DNA of 64,000 nucleotides from Youngiibacter multivorans (GCF_017873395.1 NZ_JAGGKC010000001.1:1-64000); one strand, 5' to 3'; shown: positions 43,491-53,178, counted from the stretch's first letter. The notes: generated from the sequence alone by a model not told the origin. Numbers and translations are program-made.

Positions 43491-44750
43491 ATGGAGAAAC
43501 TTGTTGTCAGAGGTGGCAAGAGCCTATATGGGGAGATTGACACCAGCGGTGCAAAAAATGCCGCTGTAGCTATACTTCCTGCAACTATAATGGCATCAGA
43601 AGGTGTGTGCGAAATAGAAAACATACCAGATATTGACGATGTCAATTGTCTTGAGAGGATTATCGGGTCACTTGGCTGCAAGATAAACAGAAGCGGAAGC
43701 AGTGTCACAGTTGACGCCAGAGGAGACATTAGGAAAGTTGCAGACACTGAAGATGTAAGAAAGATGAGAGCATCCTATTACCTTATTGGGGCTTTGCTTG
43801 GCAGGTTCAAGGAAGCAAGGGTGGAGCTTCCGGGCGGCTGCGCTATCGGAGTAAGGCCTATAGACCAGCATATTAAGGGCTTTGAGGCACTTGGAGCAAC
43901 TGTCAAGATGGAGCACGGGTCAATATATGCTGTCGCTGACAGGCTCATAGGAGCTAACATATACTTTGATGTTGTGTCCGTTGGAGCGACAATCAATGTC
44001 ATGCTTGCTGCGTCACTTGCTGAAGGGCAGACTATTCTTGAAAACTCAGCGAGAGAGCCCCACGTGGTTGATGTAGCCAACTTCATGAATACAATGGGAG
44101 CTGACATCAAGGGAGCCGGTACTGATGTCATCAGGATAAATGGAGTAAAGTCCCTAAAGGGATGCTCATACAGCGTTATTCCTGACCAGATTGAAGCGGG
44201 AACATACATGATTGCAACTGCCGCTTGCGGTGGTGAAGTGAAGATAATGAATGTCATACCGAAGCATCTGGAATCAATATCTGCAAAGCTTATTGAGATG
44301 GGAGTATCCATAAAGGAATATGACGACTACGTAGTCGTAACATCTGACAGGTCCAAGCTAAAGGCTATCAACATAAAGACCATGCCATACCCGGGATTCC
44401 CGACTGATGTCCAGCAGCCTATGAGCGCACTCATGTGCATTGCCAAGGGCAGGAGCATCATAAACGAGAACATCTGGGAATCAAGGTTCAAGCATGTTGA
44501 TGAGCTCAAGAAGATGGGTGCCAGCATCATGGTGGAAAGCAGGACGGCAATCATCGAAGGCGTTGAGAAGCTGACAGGCGCAGTAGTAAGGGCAACTGAC
44601 CTTAGAGCTGGCGCGGCTATGGTCATAGCAGCACTCATGGCAGAAGGAAAGAGCGAAGTGCTGGACATAGAGCATATAGACAGAGGCTACCCTCACATCG
44701 AGGATAAATTCAGGAAGCTGGGAGCCGACATAACCAGAGAGAAGTGCTAG
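43491..44750 (+). CDS. murA: UDP-N-acetylglucosamine 1-carboxyvinyltransferase
   Basis: 419 residues. The catalytic cysteine is in LPGGCAIGVRPIDQHI near residue 110. The conserved substrate loop KNAAVAILPA is at the start, and FPTDVQQPMSALM is near 300. It catalyses the first committed step of peptidoglycan synthesis and is the fosfomycin target. The ATG at 43491 follows GGGTGG. walJ follows 10 bases later. Confidence 0.96.
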   Translation: MEKLVVRGGKSLYGEIDTSGAKNAAVAILPATIMASEGVCEIENIPDIDDVNCLERIIGSLGCKINRSGSSVTVDARGDIRKVADTEDVRKMRASYYLIGALLGRFKEARVELPGGCAIGVRPIDQHIKGFEALGATVKMEHGSIYAVADRLIGANIYFDVVSVGATINVMLAASLAEGQTILENSAREPHVVDVANFMNTMGADIKGAGTDVIRINGVKSLKGCSYSVIPDQIEAGTYMIATAACGGEVKIMNVIPKHLESISAKLIEMGVSIKEYDDYVVVTSDRSKLKAINIKTMPYPGFPTDVQQPMSALMCIAKGRSIINENIWESRFKHVDELKKMGASIMVESRTAIIEGVEKLTGAVVRATDLRAGAAMVIAALMAEGKSEVLDIEHIDRGYPHIEDKFRKLGADITREKC

Positions 44751-44760
44751 GAGTGTTAGA

Positions 44761-45543
44761 ATGATATTTTGCTCCCTATATAGCGGAAGCAGTGGAAACA
44801 GCATATTCACCGGGTCTGAAAAGACCAAGGTCCTGATTGATGCAGGACTGACCGGAAAGAGCATAATAAGTGCACTTGAGAACATAGGGGAAAACCCTGC
44901 TGAACTGAAGGGCATTCTGGTAACTCATGAACATGTTGACCATATCAAGGCAATAGGGATATTGTCACGACGATTCAACATACCCGTATATGCCAATGCA
45001 AAGACATGGCAGGCCATGCAGTCATGTATAGGGAATGTCAGCGAGTCGAACATCAGGGTCTTCGACAGGTCATTCATTATAGGAGACCTTGAAGTTTCAA
45101 CCTTCAGAGTTCCGCATGATGCAGCCGCATGTGTGGGATATACGATCAGCGACGGGAAAAAATCGGTCAGCGTCGCTACTGATATCGGCGTTTTCACTGA
45201 AGAAATCAGGCTTGGAGTAAAGGACTCAGACCTGATACTTCTTGAAAGCAACCATGATATCGAGATGGTAAAGTTCGGACCTTACCCGTATCCGTTGAAA
45301 CGGAGAATACTTGGCGAGCTGGGACATCTTTCAAATGTTGATTCTGGCCTGGCGGCACTGGAACTTCTCAGGTCCGGTAAAAAGAAGATAGTGCTGGGGC
45401 ATTTGTCAGGAACCAACAATGTTCCTGAACTGGCATACAAGACTGTCGAGAATATCCTGATTGAAGGTGGTCTGACTCTGGGAGCGGATGTTGACCTTTC
45501 TCTGGCCAGCAGAATAAGGCCTTCAAGCTATAGCGAGGTGTAA
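44761..45543 (+). CDS. walJ: MBL-fold metallohydrolase WalJ/YycJ
   Basis: 260 residues. It begins MIFCSLYSGSSGNSIFTGSE, the family signature. The metal site is THEHVDHIKA with ESNHDIEMV and HLS motifs downstream. It is a predicted exonuclease-like MBL protein linked to the WalK/WalR locus in Bacilli. Neither walK nor walR is present here. Confidence 0.92.
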   Translation: MIFCSLYSGSSGNSIFTGSEKTKVLIDAGLTGKSIISALENIGENPAELKGILVTHEHVDHIKAIGILSRRFNIPVYANAKTWQAMQSCIGNVSESNIRVFDRSFIIGDLEVSTFRVPHDAAACVGYTISDGKKSVSVATDIGVFTEEIRLGVKDSDLILLESNHDIEMVKFGPYPYPLKRRILGELGHLSNVDSGLAALELLRSGKKKIVLGHLSGTNNVPELAYKTVENILIEGGLTLGADVDLSLASRIRPSSYSEV

Positions 45544-45544
45544 A

Positions 45545-45760
45545 GTGAAGGAAATATTCTGTTGCATAGACCATTCAGATATTGCCATTGATGACTTTGT
45601 TAATGAGAATGAAACATTTCCAATAATGGAAATTTCAGAAGCAAACAAGTGCGGTTATTGCATGAGTGCTGCTGCATACGTGCTTAAATTGCCGGCAGAC
45701 CATAATATTATGGAAGCTGGAAACCAAAATAGAAGTAATGATCAAGGAGAGATTGACTAA
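45545..45760 (+). CDS. CxxH/CxxC small protein
   Basis: 71 residues starting (GTG) MKEIFCCIDHSDIAIDDFVN, with CxxH (CIDH) and CxxC (CGYC) motifs. It matches the pattern of the BA_5709-type CxxH/CxxC protein family found near walJ and rlmH in Firmicutes, so it probably binds zinc. One base after the walJ stop. Confidence 0.75.
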   Translation: MKEIFCCIDHSDIAIDDFVNENETFPIMEISEANKCGYCMSAAAYVLKLPADHNIMEAGNQNRSNDQGEID

Positions 45761-46264
45761 ATGAGCTTATACAAAGATTGGAACGACATGGTAGTAGATT
45801 TTGTACAGACAAAAGGTGAGAAGGCATTCTGGGATGTGTATTCTGACATTGAGAAGAGGATATACGAGGAAATCCTGACAAAAGGCAGTGAGAAATTCAC
45901 CTATACAATGAAAGGACTTGCTGAGAAGATAGACACAACAGTAGAGTTTGCAATGGGGTTTACAGACGGAATCAATGATTCTTTAAGGAATACTCTGAAT
46001 CTTGAAGAGCTGGGTGCAGAAGATGAAGTTGAGCTGGATATTGACTTTGAGAAGCTTTATTTCAACATGCTCGATGCGAAAGCAGAGTATCTGTACACAA
46101 TCAGCGCGTGGGAGAATCTTCTGAGTGATGAAAAGCGCGAAGATATAAAGAAAACATGGAAGAATTCCAGAACAGTTAAAAATGAGGTTAAGATTGGAAG
46201 GAATGACCCATGTCCATGTGGAAGCGACAAGAAATATAAGAAGTGCTGCGGAAAGGCATCGTAA
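45761..46264 (+). CDS. SEC-C metal-binding domain protein
   Basis: 167 residues. The C-terminal SEC-C motif is clear: IGRNDPCPCGSDKKYKKCCG. The N-terminal 140 residues are helical and not recognised. SEC-C domains bind zinc and often help proteins dock onto SecB or other partners. It starts directly after the preceding stop codon. Confidence 0.88.
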   Translation: MSLYKDWNDMVVDFVQTKGEKAFWDVYSDIEKRIYEEILTKGSEKFTYTMKGLAEKIDTTVEFAMGFTDGINDSLRNTLNLEELGAEDEVELDIDFEKLYFNMLDAKAEYLYTISAWENLLSDEKREDIKKTWKNSRTVKNEVKIGRNDPCPCGSDKKYKKCCGKAS

Positions 46265-46276
46265 TATTGCTGAAGC

Positions 46277-46301
46277 GAAACCCCGGTGATTCCGGGGTTT
46301 C
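46277..46301 (+). terminator. Hairpin after SEC-C gene
   Basis: Perfect 10-bp stem GAAACCCCGG/CCGGGGTTTC with loop TGATT. The T-tract is weak. The following 255 bases to the next gene hold a perfect inverted repeat TTGTATAT-CAAAA-ATATACAA (46312-46332) and no gene I can support. Confidence 0.6.
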
Positions 46302-46556
46302 ATCATTAATATTGTATATCAAAAATATACAAATCAAGTTTTACGTGATGTGTAGTTGAATATTTGAAAAGAATACTGACTTGACTAGAAAATTACTGAA
46401 GATATCTCTAAAAACTGAAAATTTCATTAAATTATCCGAAATGAAACCATTTTATGTGGCAATAATATTAATATGAATATGATGCGGGGAGATGACCTCT
46501 TTGCAAAAATGGCCAGATTGGCATTAATGAGTTGGCTTAAGAGGGGTGAACCCTGT

Positions 46557-47096
46557 ATGAAGAAACGGTTTGTTCTCATGGCAGCAGTCATGTCTCTATT
46601 CCTTTCATCCTGTGCACTTGGAGATTCAGTAAGCCTCCTGGAGGTAAAACAGAAGACATTTAAGGATTCTTCCGGAAGCTTTTCTGTTGAAGCTACGACA
46701 AAATGGAGTGAAGACAGTTCGCTGCATGAGGAGTCAAGGCTTTCGCTGGCAAATGTTGATGAAAGTGCTTATTTCATTGCACTTCTAGACCATAAGTCTG
46801 GATTTTCAAGTGAGATGACACTCAAGCTATACTCAGAGTTGGCGGGGGAAGCTACCTCTGAAGGACTTCAGGATGCGGTAACCGATGGAATGGAGAACAT
46901 AACAGTAAACGGCCTGGAAGGCTATGGCTTTACTATAACAGGGACCATAGAAGGCGTAAGGATTACATACATGTTCGTTATTCTGGAGGATGATGAGAAT
47001 TTCATTCAGCTGGTTGTCTGGAGCAGCGAGAAAATGGTGGGCGAAAATAGGCAGGAGTATATGAAGATTCTGTCATCATTTGAAAGGATAGAGTAG
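46557..47096 (+). CDS. Secreted lipoprotein
   Basis: 179 residues with a signal peptide and the lipobox FLSSCALG (cysteine near residue 19). The mature part is a small beta-rich domain (TTKWSEDSSLHEESRLSLAN, GLEGYGFTITG). Not recognised beyond that. The ATG at 46557 is chosen because it gives the signal peptide. It is directly followed by rlmH. Confidence 0.78.
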   Translation: MKKRFVLMAAVMSLFLSSCALGDSVSLLEVKQKTFKDSSGSFSVEATTKWSEDSSLHEESRLSLANVDESAYFIALLDHKSGFSSEMTLKLYSELAGEATSEGLQDAVTDGMENITVNGLEGYGFTITGTIEGVRITYMFVILEDDENFIQLVVWSSEKMVGENRQEYMKILSSFERIE

Positions 47097-47549
47097 TTGT
47101 TGGAAATCAGGATATTGTCAGTTGGCAAACTGAAGGAAAAATACCTATCTTCTGCACAGGAGAGCCTGTTGACAGAAATTTCAAAAAGACACAGGGTCAG
47201 GCTTGTTGAAATCAAAGACGAAAAGACAATTGATGGAGCAGGCACGAAGGAAGAGGAACGAGTCAGGAATATTGAGGGTCAGAGGATACTATCGACAATA
47301 AAGGAAAAGGGCAGAGTAATCGTCCTTGATGTCAGCGGAAAAGCAGTAAGCTCAGACTATTGGTCTAAGAAAATCAGAGAATCTGACGATGAAAAGGGAC
47401 TGCTCTACCTGATCATTGGTGGCAGCCTTGGAATCTCAACGGATGTGCTGAAGCTCTCAGATGAGAGGGTAAGCTTTTCCAGGATGACATATCCGCATCA
47501 GCTTTTCAGGATCATGCTTCTGCATGAGATTGCAGCAGCTTCAAAATAG
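47097..47549 (+). CDS. rlmH: 23S rRNA (pseudouridine(1915)-N3)-methyltransferase RlmH, C-terminally truncated
   Basis: 150 residues. The SPOUT fold has the SAM loop LYLIIGGSLGIST and MTYPHQLFRIMLLHEI, matching RlmH. It lacks the usual last about ten residues (F-K-I-x-R-x-E-x-Y-H-K). Pieces of that tail can be read in the other two frames just past residue 148 (F-K-I at 47540-47548; R-N-E-V-Y at 47551-47565). So it appears to be a frameshifted end. The start is TTG (47097), directly after the upstream stop. Confidence 0.85.
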   Translation: MLEIRILSVGKLKEKYLSSAQESLLTEISKRHRVRLVEIKDEKTIDGAGTKEEERVRNIEGQRILSTIKEKGRVIVLDVSGKAVSSDYWSKKIRESDDEKGLLYLIIGGSLGISTDVLKLSDERVSFSRMTYPHQLFRIMLLHEIAAASK

Positions 47550-47603
47550 TAGAAATGAAGTTTATCAGAGTGAAAAAATCAGAAGTATAAAAGAGGTAAA
47601 TTG

Positions 47604-49610
47604 ATGAGAAGAAAAAAGAGACTTGCCCATGCATCCCACGGAAGTACGCTTGAAGGACTTGACCTCCTTGTTTATATCCTTATTTCCGTGTTTTACATGG
47701 AGCTGATATTAAGATTCAACACTTCAGAGAAGTTCGTATCTATCGGCCTTGTGTACTCACTTCTTTTTTCATTGTCACTTAGCGCAGGAGTTTATCTGCT
47801 TGCGACTCTGTTCAGGGATAAGGCAAGAAATTTCATAACCTCATTCGCACTAATCGCACTGGGGCTTTTATTTTCTTCCCAGCTCATATACTTCAAGTTC
47901 TTCAAGACATTCTATACGGTATATTCCGCAGGGAATGGAGCCACTGTCATGGAATTCATGAATGACATAATCACTCAGGTAATAAGAAATATTCCCTGGC
48001 TGATTGCGATATTCATACCTGCCATCGCATATATAGCTTTTTTCAGGACGAAAATAAGCTCATACAGGATATCTGGAGTGGAAAGGGCTGTGATTGCAAC
48101 TCTGATTGTCATTCCTCATATACTTGCCCTTGGAGGGATATATATCGGTGACAAGGAACAGAACTCTGCATATGATGTTTACTTCAAGACAAATTACCCG
48201 ATTGCATCGGTTGACAATCTTGGTCTGTTTACAACAATGAGGCTTGATCTGAAAAGAACGATCTTTGGATTCGATCCCGTTATCGATGTACCTATAGTAG
48301 AGGTTCCTGCCAAGGAAAATGAGCCGGGACCAACTGGCCCTACAACTCAGACACCAACTGAGGAGCCAGTGAAGCCAGTCGAATACAATGTTATGGATAT
48401 TAATTTTGATGACCTAATTGCAGGAGCAGGTAGCGATACAGTCAAGAAGATGCACCAGTATTTTTCCACACTGGAGCCAACTGCAAAGAATGACTATACT
48501 GGAATGTTCGAAGGTTACAATCTTATACTTATAACTGCAGAAGGCTTCTCGAAGTATGCGGTTGACAAGGATGTCACCCCGACGCTCTACAAGATGCAGA
48601 CCGAAGGATTCAACTTTACCAACTTCTACAATCCTATTTGGGGAGTATCCACATCAGATGGAGAGTATGTTGCAACCACGAGTCTGATTCCAAAAAGCGG
48701 TGTCTGGAGCTATTACAAATCAGGAAGCATATACATGCCATTTGGAATGGGAAATATGCTGTCTCAGTACGGATACTCAACAAGGGCATACCACAACCAC
48801 ACCTATACTTACTACAAGAGAAACATTTCCCATCCGAACATGGGCTATGATTACAAGGGTGTCGGAAATGGACTTGATGTAAGGAAGACATGGCCGGAGT
48901 CAGACATCGAGATGATGGAGAAAACAGTTGATGAATTCATAAACGATGAGAAGTTCCACACCTATTACATGACTGTAAGCGGACACATGATGTATACATT
49001 TGACGGTAACTTCATTGCAAAAAAGAACAAGAGCCTGGTAGATAGCCTCCCTTATAACTCAAGCGGCAAAGCTTATATGGCAACTCAGATAGAGCTTGAT
49101 AAGGCAATGGAGTATCTTCTTAAGAGGCTTGAAGAGGCAGGAGTTGCAGACAAGACTCTTATAGCTATAAGTGCGGACCACTATCCTTACGGACTTGAAG
49201 AGAATGACCTGAACAATCTGGCAGGACATACAGTAGAGAAGAACTTTGAGCTCTATTCAAGCAGCTTCATACTATATGCAAAGGGAATGAAACCAGAGAC
49301 GATAGACAGGCCGGTATCGAGCCTTGACATCATTCCGACTATAAACAACCTTATGGGAAATAAGTATGACTCAAGACTTCTCATGGGTATTGATGCTTTC
49401 TCGGACACACCTCCGCTTGTAATATTCTCTAACAGGAGCTTCATATCAGACAAGGGAAGGTACAATTCGACTACGAAGGTTTTCACACCAAATGATGGAG
49501 TAACAGTCGAAGAGGACTACAGGAAGAACATCTCAGCTCTGATAGACAGGAAGTTCACGTATTCCGCCCTGATCCTGGACACAGACTATTATGCGAAGGT
49601 CCTGAAATAA
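47604..49610 (+). CDS. LTA synthase family sulfatase-like protein
   Basis: 668 residues: about five N-terminal membrane helices, a Pro/Thr-rich linker (about 235-255) and an extracellular sulfatase-type domain. Metal and catalytic residues by analogy to LtaS: E in LITAEGFSK, T in GVSTSDGEY, and D-H in SADHYPYG. It would transfer glycerol phosphate or a related group outside the cell. RBS GAGG before ATG 47604. A hairpin (49619-49656) follows. Confidence 0.88.
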   Translation: MRRKKRLAHASHGSTLEGLDLLVYILISVFYMELILRFNTSEKFVSIGLVYSLLFSLSLSAGVYLLATLFRDKARNFITSFALIALGLLFSSQLIYFKFFKTFYTVYSAGNGATVMEFMNDIITQVIRNIPWLIAIFIPAIAYIAFFRTKISSYRISGVERAVIATLIVIPHILALGGIYIGDKEQNSAYDVYFKTNYPIASVDNLGLFTTMRLDLKRTIFGFDPVIDVPIVEVPAKENEPGPTGPTTQTPTEEPVKPVEYNVMDINFDDLIAGAGSDTVKKMHQYFSTLEPTAKNDYTGMFEGYNLILITAEGFSKYAVDKDVTPTLYKMQTEGFNFTNFYNPIWGVSTSDGEYVATTSLIPKSGVWSYYKSGSIYMPFGMGNMLSQYGYSTRAYHNHTYTYYKRNISHPNMGYDYKGVGNGLDVRKTWPESDIEMMEKTVDEFINDEKFHTYYMTVSGHMMYTFDGNFIAKKNKSLVDSLPYNSSGKAYMATQIELDKAMEYLLKRLEEAGVADKTLIAISADHYPYGLEENDLNNLAGHTVEKNFELYSSSFILYAKGMKPETIDRPVSSLDIIPTINNLMGNKYDSRLLMGIDAFSDTPPLVIFSNRSFISDKGRYNSTTKVFTPNDGVTVEEDYRKNISALIDRKFTYSALILDTDYYAKVLK

Positions 49611-49618
49611 CAGAAATC

Positions 49619-49656
49619 AGGAGGTATTTAAGAGGCGGGCTTCTTAAGTACCTCCT
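49619..49656 (+). terminator. Hairpin after LTA synthase-like gene
   Basis: 15-bp stem AGGAGGTATTTAAGA/TCTTAAGTACCTCCT (one G-T pair) with an 8-base loop; followed by GTTCATTTG, so the T-tract is poor. Confidence 0.6.
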
Positions 49657-49730
49657 GTTCATTTGTTCAAGAACCGGATGATCGATGAACATTGACCACA
49701 CTAGTGATAAGCAAATATAGCTGCAGCAAT

Positions 49731-49760
49731 AAGCCACCTTGTCAGACAACAAGGTGGCTT
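49731..49760 (-). terminator. Hairpin after alcohol dehydrogenase gene
   Basis: 12-bp perfect stem AAGCCACCTTGT/ACAAGGTGGCTT, loop of 6. On the minus strand it follows the dehydrogenase stop codon. Confidence 0.6.
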
Positions 49761-49775
49761 AGGTCGTTTAATTAG

Positions 49776-50927
49776 TTACATTGCCTTCCTGAAAAGCTCT
49801 ATTACCTGCTCGAGCGTTGCAAGTCTCGGGTTAGTCAGCTGACATGCGTCAAGCTTGGCGTTCTTCGCCATTACTTCGAAGTCCACTTCCTTTACATTGA
49901 GCTTTGATAGTCCGTCAGGGATACCAACAGCCTTGGACAAGGTCTTTATGGCTTCAATAGCGACCTGGCCGGCATCATTGACTGAAAGTCCATCTACACA
50001 CTCACCCATTGCAACTGCTATGTCCCTGAACCTGTCTGCCTTGGCAAGAAGGTTGAACTGCGATACTACAGGAAGAAGTATTGCGTTGCAGACTCCATGA
50101 GGAAGATTGTAGAAGCCGCCCAGCTGATGAGCCATAGCATGTACATAACCAAGGCTGGCATTGTTGAATGCCATACCTGCAAGGAACTGAGCATAGGCCA
50201 TCTTCTCTCTTGAGACCATGTCGGTTCCATTAGCTACAGCCTTAGGCAAATACTCTGCGACAAGCTTGATTGCCATGAGGGCTGCTGAGTCAGTAAGTGG
50301 ATTCGCTATAGTCGAAACATATGCCTCGACTGCATGCGTAAGTGCGTCCATACCTGTTGCTGCAGTAAGTGAAGGAGGCATTCCTGCCATGAGTTCAGGA
50401 TCATTTATGGATACCTTGGCTGTTACTCTCCAGTCGATAATAGCCATCTTTACTTTTCGGGAAGTATCGGTGATTATACAGAAGCGTGTCATCTCTGAAG
50501 CAGTACCAGCAGTAGTATTTAATGCAACATATGGTACAAATTCGTTCTTGGATACATCAACGCCTTCATAGTCCTTTATGTTGCCGCCGTTTGACGCAAG
50601 TAGACCGACCCCCTTGGCGCAATCATGTGATGATCCTCCGCCTAGGGATACAAGTGAATCGCATTTGTGCTTTTTCCATGCCTTCAATCCAGCTGCAACA
50701 TTCAGGTCTGTCGGGTTTGGCTCTGCTCCGTCAAATATGACTGCTTCAAGCCCGGATGCCTCGATAATGCCTTTAACCCTGTCGGCCATTCCGAACTTTG
50801 CCAGCATTGCATCCGTGACTATGAGGACTTTCTTTCCTCCGAGTACCTTAATCTTTTCACCGACTTCGTTGACTGTTCCAGCTCCGATAAGATTGACTGT
50901 TGGGATGAAATACGCGCTTACTGCCAT
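49776..50927 (-). CDS. Iron-containing alcohol dehydrogenase
   Basis: 383 residues. NAD-binding SLGGGSSHDCAKGVGLLA is near residue 95, and TTAGTASEMTRFCIITD, MDALTHAVEAYVST and the metal ligands in YVHAMAHQLGG and LPHGVCNAILLP follow. It matches group III (iron-type) dehydrogenases; substrate range cannot be told from sequence. Monocistronic. Confidence 0.95.
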   Translation of the reverse strand: MAVSAYFIPTVNLIGAGTVNEVGEKIKVLGGKKVLIVTDAMLAKFGMADRVKGIIEASGLEAVIFDGAEPNPTDLNVAAGLKAWKKHKCDSLVSLGGGSSHDCAKGVGLLASNGGNIKDYEGVDVSKNEFVPYVALNTTAGTASEMTRFCIITDTSRKVKMAIIDWRVTAKVSINDPELMAGMPPSLTAATGMDALTHAVEAYVSTIANPLTDSAALMAIKLVAEYLPKAVANGTDMVSREKMAYAQFLAGMAFNNASLGYVHAMAHQLGGFYNLPHGVCNAILLPVVSQFNLLAKADRFRDIAVAMGECVDGLSVNDAGQVAIEAIKTLSKAVGIPDGLSKLNVKEVDFEVMAKNAKLDACQLTNPRLATLEQVIELFRKAM

Positions 50928-51532
50928 GCTTCTACCTTCCTTTCAAATAAGTTTTATTGGAATAACAGTTACATGAAGAATATAACATGATGTAAACGTA
51001 AACAGAAGATGGGAAAAGCATATATATTCAAGTAGGTCAGTTAAAAAAATGTCTATATGCATAAATATGCTATATATTACAATAAAAACGCAAATATATG
51101 CATAAGAATTTATAGCCTGACCAATATAATGGAAAAGGAGTATCTGTTGCGCTGCAAAATTTCACTTCAAGCTTTTGTTAATCAAAAAATAAACAGATAA
51201 GTGTGCATCTGATTGGCTGTTTTAAGCCATTTTCGAAATCCGTGTAATACCATTAAGCGTATATTTAGAATATTTGAATATTTAAGCAATAAAAAAGCTG
51301 TGGTTAACATAGATTGTTCCATTACCGGACAAATTAATTTGTGGTTGTAAAGTCTATTTTCGCGAAAATGTGCCAATATATGACATAAAATAGCGAGAAA
51401 ACTGGATTCAACTAGAATTGTCGCAATTATCAGCAATCAGTTTATCAAAGGCGTGTTTAGAGTGTATCAAAGAAGAACAAAAAACAACATCCGACACTTT
51501 AGCGCCGAATGTTGTTTTTGTTCCATTATGGA
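50928..51532. promoter_or_regulatory. Long non-coding region upstream of alcohol dehydrogenase gene
   Basis: AT-rich, with two copies of TATATGCATA (51054-51063 and 51095-51104, 41 bases apart) enclosed by GGTCAG (51035-51040) and CTGACC (51117-51122), an arrangement typical of operators. A minus-strand open reading frame at 51182-51436 has no ribosome binding site or recognisable motif and is not called. Downstream, 51484-51514 is a terminator for the next operon. Confidence 0.55.
51484..51514 (-). terminator. Terminator after UPF0210 gene
   Basis: 14-bp stem (ACAACAT... pairing with ...ATGTTGT, with several G-U pairs in minus-strand RNA), loop TAAA, and a T-tract of six on the minus strand. 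Confidence 0.8.
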
Positions 51533-52891
51533 TCAATTCTTGAAGCTGTGAACCGGGGCAGGTATCCTGCCTCCACGATTTATGAAATCTGCGCTGGAGA
51601 ATTTACTTACAGCCATTACTGGTGCGGTGCCCAGAAGTCCGCCGAATTCTACTGAATCGCCGACTTCCTTTCCGTAGACAGGGATTATCCTGACACCTGT
51701 GGTCTTGTTGTTTATAACACCAATGGCGGCTTCATCAGCGATTATGCCGGATATCGTCTCAGCAGGAGTATCTCCGGGAACCGCGATCATGTCAAGTCCA
51801 ACCGAGCATACGCATGTCATCGCTTCTAGCTTGTCAAGCGACAGAGCTCCTGTCACAACAGCCTCTATCATGCCTTCATCCTCACTTACAGGTATGAAAG
51901 CTCCACTAAGGCCTCCGACATGGTTTGCTGCCATGATTCCACCTTTTTTAACAGCATCATTAAGAAGTGCCAGAGCTGCGGTCGTTCCATGACAACCGGT
52001 TCGCTCAAGTCCCATTTCTTCGAAGATCCTGGCGACGCTGTCGCCGACAGCAGGAGTCGGAGCGAGGGAGAGGTCCACTATTCCGAACGGGAATCCGAGG
52101 CGTCTTGATGCCTCAGTTGCTATTAGCTGGCCCATCCTTGTTATCTTGAAGGAGGTCTTCTTGACAGTCTCTGCAAGGACATCAAAGCTTGCTCCATGGA
52201 CCGACTCAAGTGCCTTCTTGACGACTCCAGGTCCGCTGATTCCCACATTTATTACGCATTCGGCTTCACCGACACCGTGGAAGGAGCCTGCCATGAATGG
52301 ATTATCCTCCACTGCATTGGCAAAGACTACAAACTTTGCACATCCTATGCTATCGTTATCCTTCGTGAGATAAGCTGTCTTCTTTATAATATGGCCAAGG
52401 TCACGTACAGCATCCATGTTAATTCCACTCTTGGTGCAGCCTACATTGACCGATGAACATACCTTGCCAGTAGAAGCAAGAGCTTCCGGTATGGAGTTCA
52501 GGAGTATCCTGTCGCCCTTTGTGTAGCCTTTTTGAACCAAAGCGGAAAATCCACCAATGAAATTAACGCCTAAGGTATCGGCAGCTCTGTCGAGAATCTT
52601 GGCGTACTCAACATAATCAGTGTCATCTGAAGCCTGGGCAATAAGGGATATGGGAGTGACTGATATCCTCTTGTTGATTATCGGAATTCCATATTCCAGC
52701 TCAAGGTCTTCTCCGACAGATACGAGCTTCTCAGCATATCTTGTTATCTTGTCGTATATCTTCTGTCTTGATTTCTTTCCGTCACTGTCACTGCAGTCAA
52801 GGAGGGAAATACCCATAGTTATGGTACGGATATCGAGCTTTTCCTGCTCGATCATGTTAATGGTCTCCATTATGTTCTGGTAGTTTATCAT
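51533..52891 (-). CDS. UPF0210/DUF711 family (PFL-like) protein
   Basis: 452 residues. Its motifs include FHGVGEAECVINVGISGPGV and GRIPAPVHSF near the C-terminus, typical of UPF0210. The fold resembles glycyl-radical-type (pyruvate formate-lyase-like) barrels, but no activating enzyme is nearby and the function is unknown. It lies 17 bases after the ACT gene, in one transcript controlled by a glycine riboswitch. Confidence 0.9.
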   Translation of the reverse strand: MINYQNIMETINMIEQEKLDIRTITMGISLLDCSDSDGKKSRQKIYDKITRYAEKLVSVGEDLELEYGIPIINKRISVTPISLIAQASDDTDYVEYAKILDRAADTLGVNFIGGFSALVQKGYTKGDRILLNSIPEALASTGKVCSSVNVGCTKSGINMDAVRDLGHIIKKTAYLTKDNDSIGCAKFVVFANAVEDNPFMAGSFHGVGEAECVINVGISGPGVVKKALESVHGASFDVLAETVKKTSFKITRMGQLIATEASRRLGFPFGIVDLSLAPTPAVGDSVARIFEEMGLERTGCHGTTAALALLNDAVKKGGIMAANHVGGLSGAFIPVSEDEGMIEAVVTGALSLDKLEAMTCVCSVGLDMIAVPGDTPAETISGIIADEAAIGVINNKTTGVRIIPVYGKEVGDSVEFGGLLGTAPVMAVSKFSSADFINRGGRIPAPVHSFKN

Positions 52892-52908
52892 AAGATTGCC
52901 CTCCGGTG

Positions 52909-53178
52909 TTAAAGCTTGTGCATTGAGTTGAATATGTCCTCATGCTGGATCTTTACAGTAACGCCAAGCGTTTCTCCGGCAGCATCCAGAGATGATTTAA
53001 GTACCTTGTAGTCCGTTGACATACCTTCCAGGTCTACGAACATTATCATGGTGAAGTAAGACTCCACTCTGGTCTGGATAATATCAAGGACATTTACATT
53101 GCAGTCCTTTAGAACGGATGTTATACCATGTATGATTCCGACCCTGTCTTTTCCGATTACAGTTATGAACGCTTTCAT
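52909..53178 (-). CDS. ACT-domain protein, UPF0237
   Basis: 89 residues forming a single ACT domain: VIGKDRVGIIHGITSVLKDC at the start and VDLEGMSTDYKVLKSSLDAA. Family UPF0237, related to the glycine cleavage regulator GcvR. It probably binds an amino acid. GAGGGGG lies upstream of the start. Co-transcribed with UPF0210. Confidence 0.92.
   Translation of the reverse strand: MKAFITVIGKDRVGIIHGITSVLKDCNVNVLDIIQTRVESYFTMIMFVDLEGMSTDYKVLKSSLDAAGETLGVTVKIQHEDIFNSMHKL

Noticed and set aside
51182..51436. Minus-strand 84-residue frame in the alcohol dehydrogenase upstream region
   Set aside because: No ribosome binding site, no motif, unusual composition and AT-rich DNA; likely chance.
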